The translations under genes and the position numbers were made by a program. Source: Lentimicrobiaceae bacterium (lineage in GTDB: Bacteria > Bacteroidota > Bacteroidia > Bacteroidales > WCHB1-69). From it: 16,076 bases of DNA. Below are positions 13,989-16,076 of the stretch, piece after piece. The stretch is from positions 1-16,076 of the forward strand of contig WQWP01000046.1 in the NCBI GenBank assembly GCA_009787485.1. Direction: 5' to 3'. The number at the start of each line of letters is the position of its first letter. Position 1 is the stretch's first letter. The notes below the pieces were generated by a model, which was given only the letters and a program-made list of their open reading frames with translations, did not search any database and was not told the origin of the DNA.

Positions 13989-15020
13989 TTAACGCAGATT
14001 AATATAAATCTTTATGGGTAGATGGTCGGAGTAGCCGCCTAAGTATTTGGGACCGGAGTAAGTACGGAATGTTTTTACGCCGCCGTGTTTTTCGTCTGTT
14101 GTTAATAGAAATGGCGCATCAAAAATAATGGCTTCTCTATTTTCGATTTGCCATCTACTTTGATTATTTAATAACGATTTCGATACGATAAATTGATCTA
14201 AACATCCCCAAAACTCTTGCGTTTTATGCGTTCCTTTGTTTTTTTCTGCTACTAAGGGAAACATTAAATTGAATAAGGTGCCCTGATTTTCCTCGGTTTT
14301 ATAATTTTTAGCTTGCAGGTATTTTACCATGCTCTCATCGGTGGGGTAATCATTAAAATCTCCCATAATAATAATGTAGGCGTTGTTATTGATGTATAGC
14401 AAAGAATCTACTTTACCTCTTAATACTTGGGCATAATAGTTTCGTTTAGGGATGGTTGCGCCATAGCCGCCAAAACGCGAGGTCCAGTGGTTCACAAACA
14501 AGTGCAATGTATCGCTTGCTATCAGCGCTTTGGCATACAAAATATCTCTGTTTTTTGAATTGGGCTCAAAAGGAAACACAATGGGGATAGGATAACTTTC
14601 AATGATTTCTATTCTATCCTTTCTATAAAGGAGCGCTACGTCAATGCCGCGCGCATCCGGCGAATCGTAATGCACATAACGATAATGATATGCCTTTAAT
14701 CCTGTGGCGTAACAAAGCTTTCTAAGCACATTTGCATTCTCAATTTCCGCCAAACCAACAATATCGGGCGGCTCCCACCCATTAATCGCCAAAAACACTT
14801 TAGCCATATCATTCAGCTTCTTATAAAAACGCTTATAAGTCCAACGGTAAAACCCGGAAGGCGTAAACGCCTCATCGTTCTTTACAGAATCCTTTTCCGG
14901 ATCGAATAGATTTTCAACATTATAAAACACTACGCAATAGCGGGTTGAATCGGGTTGAGAAAAAAGGTTAAGAGGAAGAAAGGAGAAAAGGAGAAGGGAG
15001 AAGAGGAGAAGGCGAATCAT
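13989..15020 (-). CDS. Exported endonuclease/exonuclease/phosphatase-family protein
   Basis: The 343-aa product has an N-terminal signal peptide (LLLFSLLLFSFLPLNLFS, then Q22). The EEP-fold motifs follow in order: YNVENLFD (33-40), GLAEIEN (89-95, metal-binding Glu), RGIDVALLYR, NHW (177-179), GDFND (220-224) and SDHLPI (331-336, catalytic Asp-His). All catalytic positions of this Mg-dependent phosphoesterase fold are present. Members cleave nucleic acids, inositol phosphates or lipids, so the substrate is open; the YNVENLFD branch in Bacteroidota is generally annotated as endonuclease. The signal peptide places it in the periplasm or outside, where DNA scavenging is possible. Its start is 11 bp after the stop of the coiled-coil gene, so the two are probably co-transcribed. 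Confidence 0.9.
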   Translation of the reverse strand: MIRLLLFSLLLFSFLPLNLFSQPDSTRYCVVFYNVENLFDPEKDSVKNDEAFTPSGFYRWTYKRFYKKLNDMAKVFLAINGWEPPDIVGLAEIENANVLRKLCYATGLKAYHYRYVHYDSPDARGIDVALLYRKDRIEIIESYPIPIVFPFEPNSKNRDILYAKALIASDTLHLFVNHWTSRFGGYGATIPKRNYYAQVLRGKVDSLLYINNNAYIIIMGDFNDYPTDESMVKYLQAKNYKTEENQGTLFNLMFPLVAEKNKGTHKTQEFWGCLDQFIVSKSLLNNQSRWQIENREAIIFDAPFLLTTDEKHGGVKTFRTYSGPKYLGGYSDHLPIKIYINLR

Positions 15021-15031
15021 AGTTATAGAGT

Positions 15032-15784
15032 TTAAAACACTTTCACATCTTTATCATAGATCATCATTTTCTTCCCCACCGGATGAATAGTGGCAATGCC
15101 GGCTTTGTGCAACTTCGATGCCAAACCACTTTTAAACGACATGGCAGCAACACCCAAGTAAATATTGTGATTTTTGTATTCCGGGACATATTTTTTAAAA
15201 CGTTCAATGCGTGAAATAAGCTCTTCACTACTAACATTATCGGGTCTTGCCTTATATTTTACCTCAATGATGGCAACGCTTTTTCCATTGAAAAGAACGA
15301 TATCAAACTCTCCTATAGGACACTCGAAAGAATAAAAAAATCCTTTTTGAATTCTATCATATTTTTCATTCATAAAAATTTTGTCCTTTCTAAAAGCGCT
15401 AAAGAAATACTCTTCCGCCATATCTCCGTTGTTCTTGCCAATGCCGCCCAAATGCTTATCAAGCTTTTTCATTGCTTGGGTCAGTTTGGCAAATCGTTTG
15501 TCTATTTTTTTGTCGGTTTCTTTCATTTGCCTGTCAGTCTCTTTCATTTGCCTGTCGGTCTCTTTCATTTGCCTGTCGGTTTCAGCAAACATTTTGTCTA
15601 ATTTTTGATTGGTTTCTTTCATTTGCCTGTCGGTCTCTTTCATTTGCCTGTCGGTTTCAGCAAACATTTTGTCTAATCTTTGATCAGTTTCCTTCATTTG
15701 CTGGCTCGTTTCTTTAATTTGTTGTCTAGTTTCGGCGAACATTCTTTTAATGTCGTCCCATGTAAAATTTTGGTCTTCGTTCAT
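15032..15784 (-). CDS. Coiled-coil protein with PD-(D/E)XK nuclease-like C-terminal domain
   Basis: The 250-aa product has two parts. Residues about 10-112 are a near-pure heptad coiled coil dominated by MKETDRQ-like units, with a 25-residue super-repeat (LDKMFAETDRQMKETDRQ...) present twice. Residues 115-250 look like a PD-(D/E)XK fold: GDMAEEYF (120-127), then Asp161 in GEFDIVLFNGK and Glu174-Val-Lys176 in AIIEVKYK. Similar coiled-coil/nuclease-like proteins (DUF3782-type) are common in Bacteroidota and cyanobacteria and lack a defined role; DNA binding or cleavage is an inference from the fold. There is no signal peptide, so it should be cytoplasmic. It heads a likely two-gene unit with the exported EEP protein. 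Nothing flanking it suggests a restriction system. Confidence 0.8.
   Translation of the reverse strand: MNEDQNFTWDDIKRMFAETRQQIKETSQQMKETDQRLDKMFAETDRQMKETDRQMKETNQKLDKMFAETDRQMKETDRQMKETDRQMKETDKKIDKRFAKLTQAMKKLDKHLGGIGKNNGDMAEEYFFSAFRKDKIFMNEKYDRIQKGFFYSFECPIGEFDIVLFNGKSVAIIEVKYKARPDNVSSEELISRIERFKKYVPEYKNHNIYLGVAAMSFKSGLASKLHKAGIATIHPVGKKMMIYDKDVKVF
15511..15745 (-). repeat. In-frame 21-bp tandem repeats and 75-bp super-repeat encoding the coiled coil
   Basis: Units of 21 bp (TTTCATTTGCCTGTCGGTCT-like on the plus strand) each encode one heptad. The segment TTCAGCAAACATTTTGTCTA recurs 75 bp apart (15581 and 15656), marking a larger duplication. Gain or loss of units would keep frame and heptad phase. 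Confidence 0.85.
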
Positions 15785-15828
15785 GTTTTTAGATTTTAAG
15801 GTTAATGATTAGTGGTTAATTGTTGCGC

Positions 15829-15836
15829 CAAATATA
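15829..15836 (-). promoter_or_regulatory. Bacteroidota -7 promoter box for the coiled-coil gene
   Basis: On the minus strand TATATTTG fully matches TAnnTTTG, 44 bp upstream of the ATG at 15784. The leader in between has a loose 7-bp periodicity (TTAACCA, CTAATCA, TTAACCT and so on), reminiscent of the heptamer array before the glycosyltransferase. Confidence 0.5.
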
Positions 15837-15904
15837 TAATTATTTTCCTTACATTCAGAAAGTTATAAATGCAGAAAAAACCGATTTTTAAGCACAAAAC
15901 TTCT

Positions 15905-15940
15905 CAAAAAATGCAGTTTTTACTAAAATTGCATTTTTTG
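15905..15940. other. AT-rich stem-loop in the gap 15785-16032
   Basis: CAAAAAATGCA (15905-15915) pairs with TGCATTTTTTG (15930-15940) across a 14-nt loop. On either strand the T-tract could make it a weak terminator, for instance for the minus-strand permease gene. No gene is seen in this gap. Confidence 0.4.
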
Positions 15941-16001
15941 CAAAAAAAGAAGGAGGCGAATTTCGAAGGAAATAGGGTATAAGATAAGCAATATGAGATG
16001 A

Positions 16002-16026
16002 CATTGCCGTCAGTTTTAACTGACGG
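16002..16026. repeat. 25-bp repeat with CCGTCAGTT hairpin, copy 2
   Basis: Identical over 25 bp to 13124-13148. It lies 6 bp beyond the stop of the minus-strand permease fragment. Both copies therefore sit at gene 3' ends, in opposite orientation relative to the genes. Confidence 0.85.
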
Positions 16027-16032
16027 GCGAGG

Positions 16033-16076
16033 TTATGACAATTTCACCCGCGGATCCAACCACCCATAAATAATAT
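16033..16076 (-). CDS. C-terminal end of a probable peptide ABC-transporter permease (5' part outside window)
   Basis: The minus strand from the window edge reads IIYGWLDPRVKLS then TAA (stop at 16033-16035). (Y)xxLDPR(I/V) followed by a few residues is the characteristic C-terminal tail of Opp/Dpp-type inner-membrane permeases (binding-protein-dependent transport, BPD_transp_1). Only 13 codons are visible, so the call rests on this short signature; other frames of the same bases give nothing recognisable. Confidence 0.55.
   Translation of the reverse strand, partial: IIYGWLDPRVKLS

Noticed and set aside
15347..15717. Three overlapping plus-strand ORFs rich in CLSVSFICLS-like repeats
   Set aside because: They are the complement of the 21-bp coiled-coil repeats of the minus-strand gene.

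Overview
The window reads as a chromosomal segment of a Bacteroidota bacterium, probably Bacteroidales-like. Three things suggest this: two large secreted proteins end in type IX secretion (T9SS) type A sorting domains; several genes are preceded by boxes matching the Bacteroidota -7 promoter consensus TAnnTTTG, with AT-rich leaders and no clear Shine-Dalgarno; and the housekeeping proteins (RpoN, ThiL, Ung) look like Bacteroidota versions. I see no rRNA, tRNA, CRISPR array or phage genes.

Layout. 1-867 (+) is the 3' part of an AAA/DUF4143 ATPase, followed 26 bp later by rpoN (sigma-54, 894-2327). The convergent gap 2328-2709 holds two composite palindromic elements. thiL (2710-3693, -) is unusual: it lacks several catalytic residues and carries a dispersed 28-bp palindrome in frame. 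Two T9SS surface proteins follow (3861-6452 and 7676-11161, both +). They share leader, promoter box, 3'-UTR palindrome, terminator and C-terminal domain, so they look like duplicated units. Between them sits a Y1 (IS200-like/RAYT-type) transposase (6796-7245) between inverted repeats of about 137 bp, each folding into several small hairpins. 11162-12014 is non-coding and holds a terminator, two more long composite inverted repeats and a 12-unit heptamer repeat that runs into the start codon of a family-4-like glycosyltransferase (12015-13145, +). Convergent to that is ung (13194-13862, -). Upstream of ung lie an exported endonuclease/exonuclease/phosphatase-family protein (13989-15020, -) and a coiled-coil PD-(D/E)XK-like protein (15032-15784, -), probably one transcription unit. 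The right edge (16033-16076, -) appears to hold the last 13 codons of a peptide ABC-transporter permease.

The main theme beyond the genes is the density of structured repeats. At least five composite palindromic elements and three further dispersed palindrome families occupy nearly every intergenic gap, one gene interior and one stop codon. Several share an architecture of 5-6 bp stems with 3-nt loops arranged in inverted pairs. The only mobility gene in view is the Y1 transposase, whose own ends are built the same way, with a GTAG tetranucleotide next to the outer GTCCC hairpin. My working hypothesis is a REP/RAYT-type system in a Bacteroidota genome. The repeats and the transposase motifs are visible in the sequence; in-trans mobilisation is inference.
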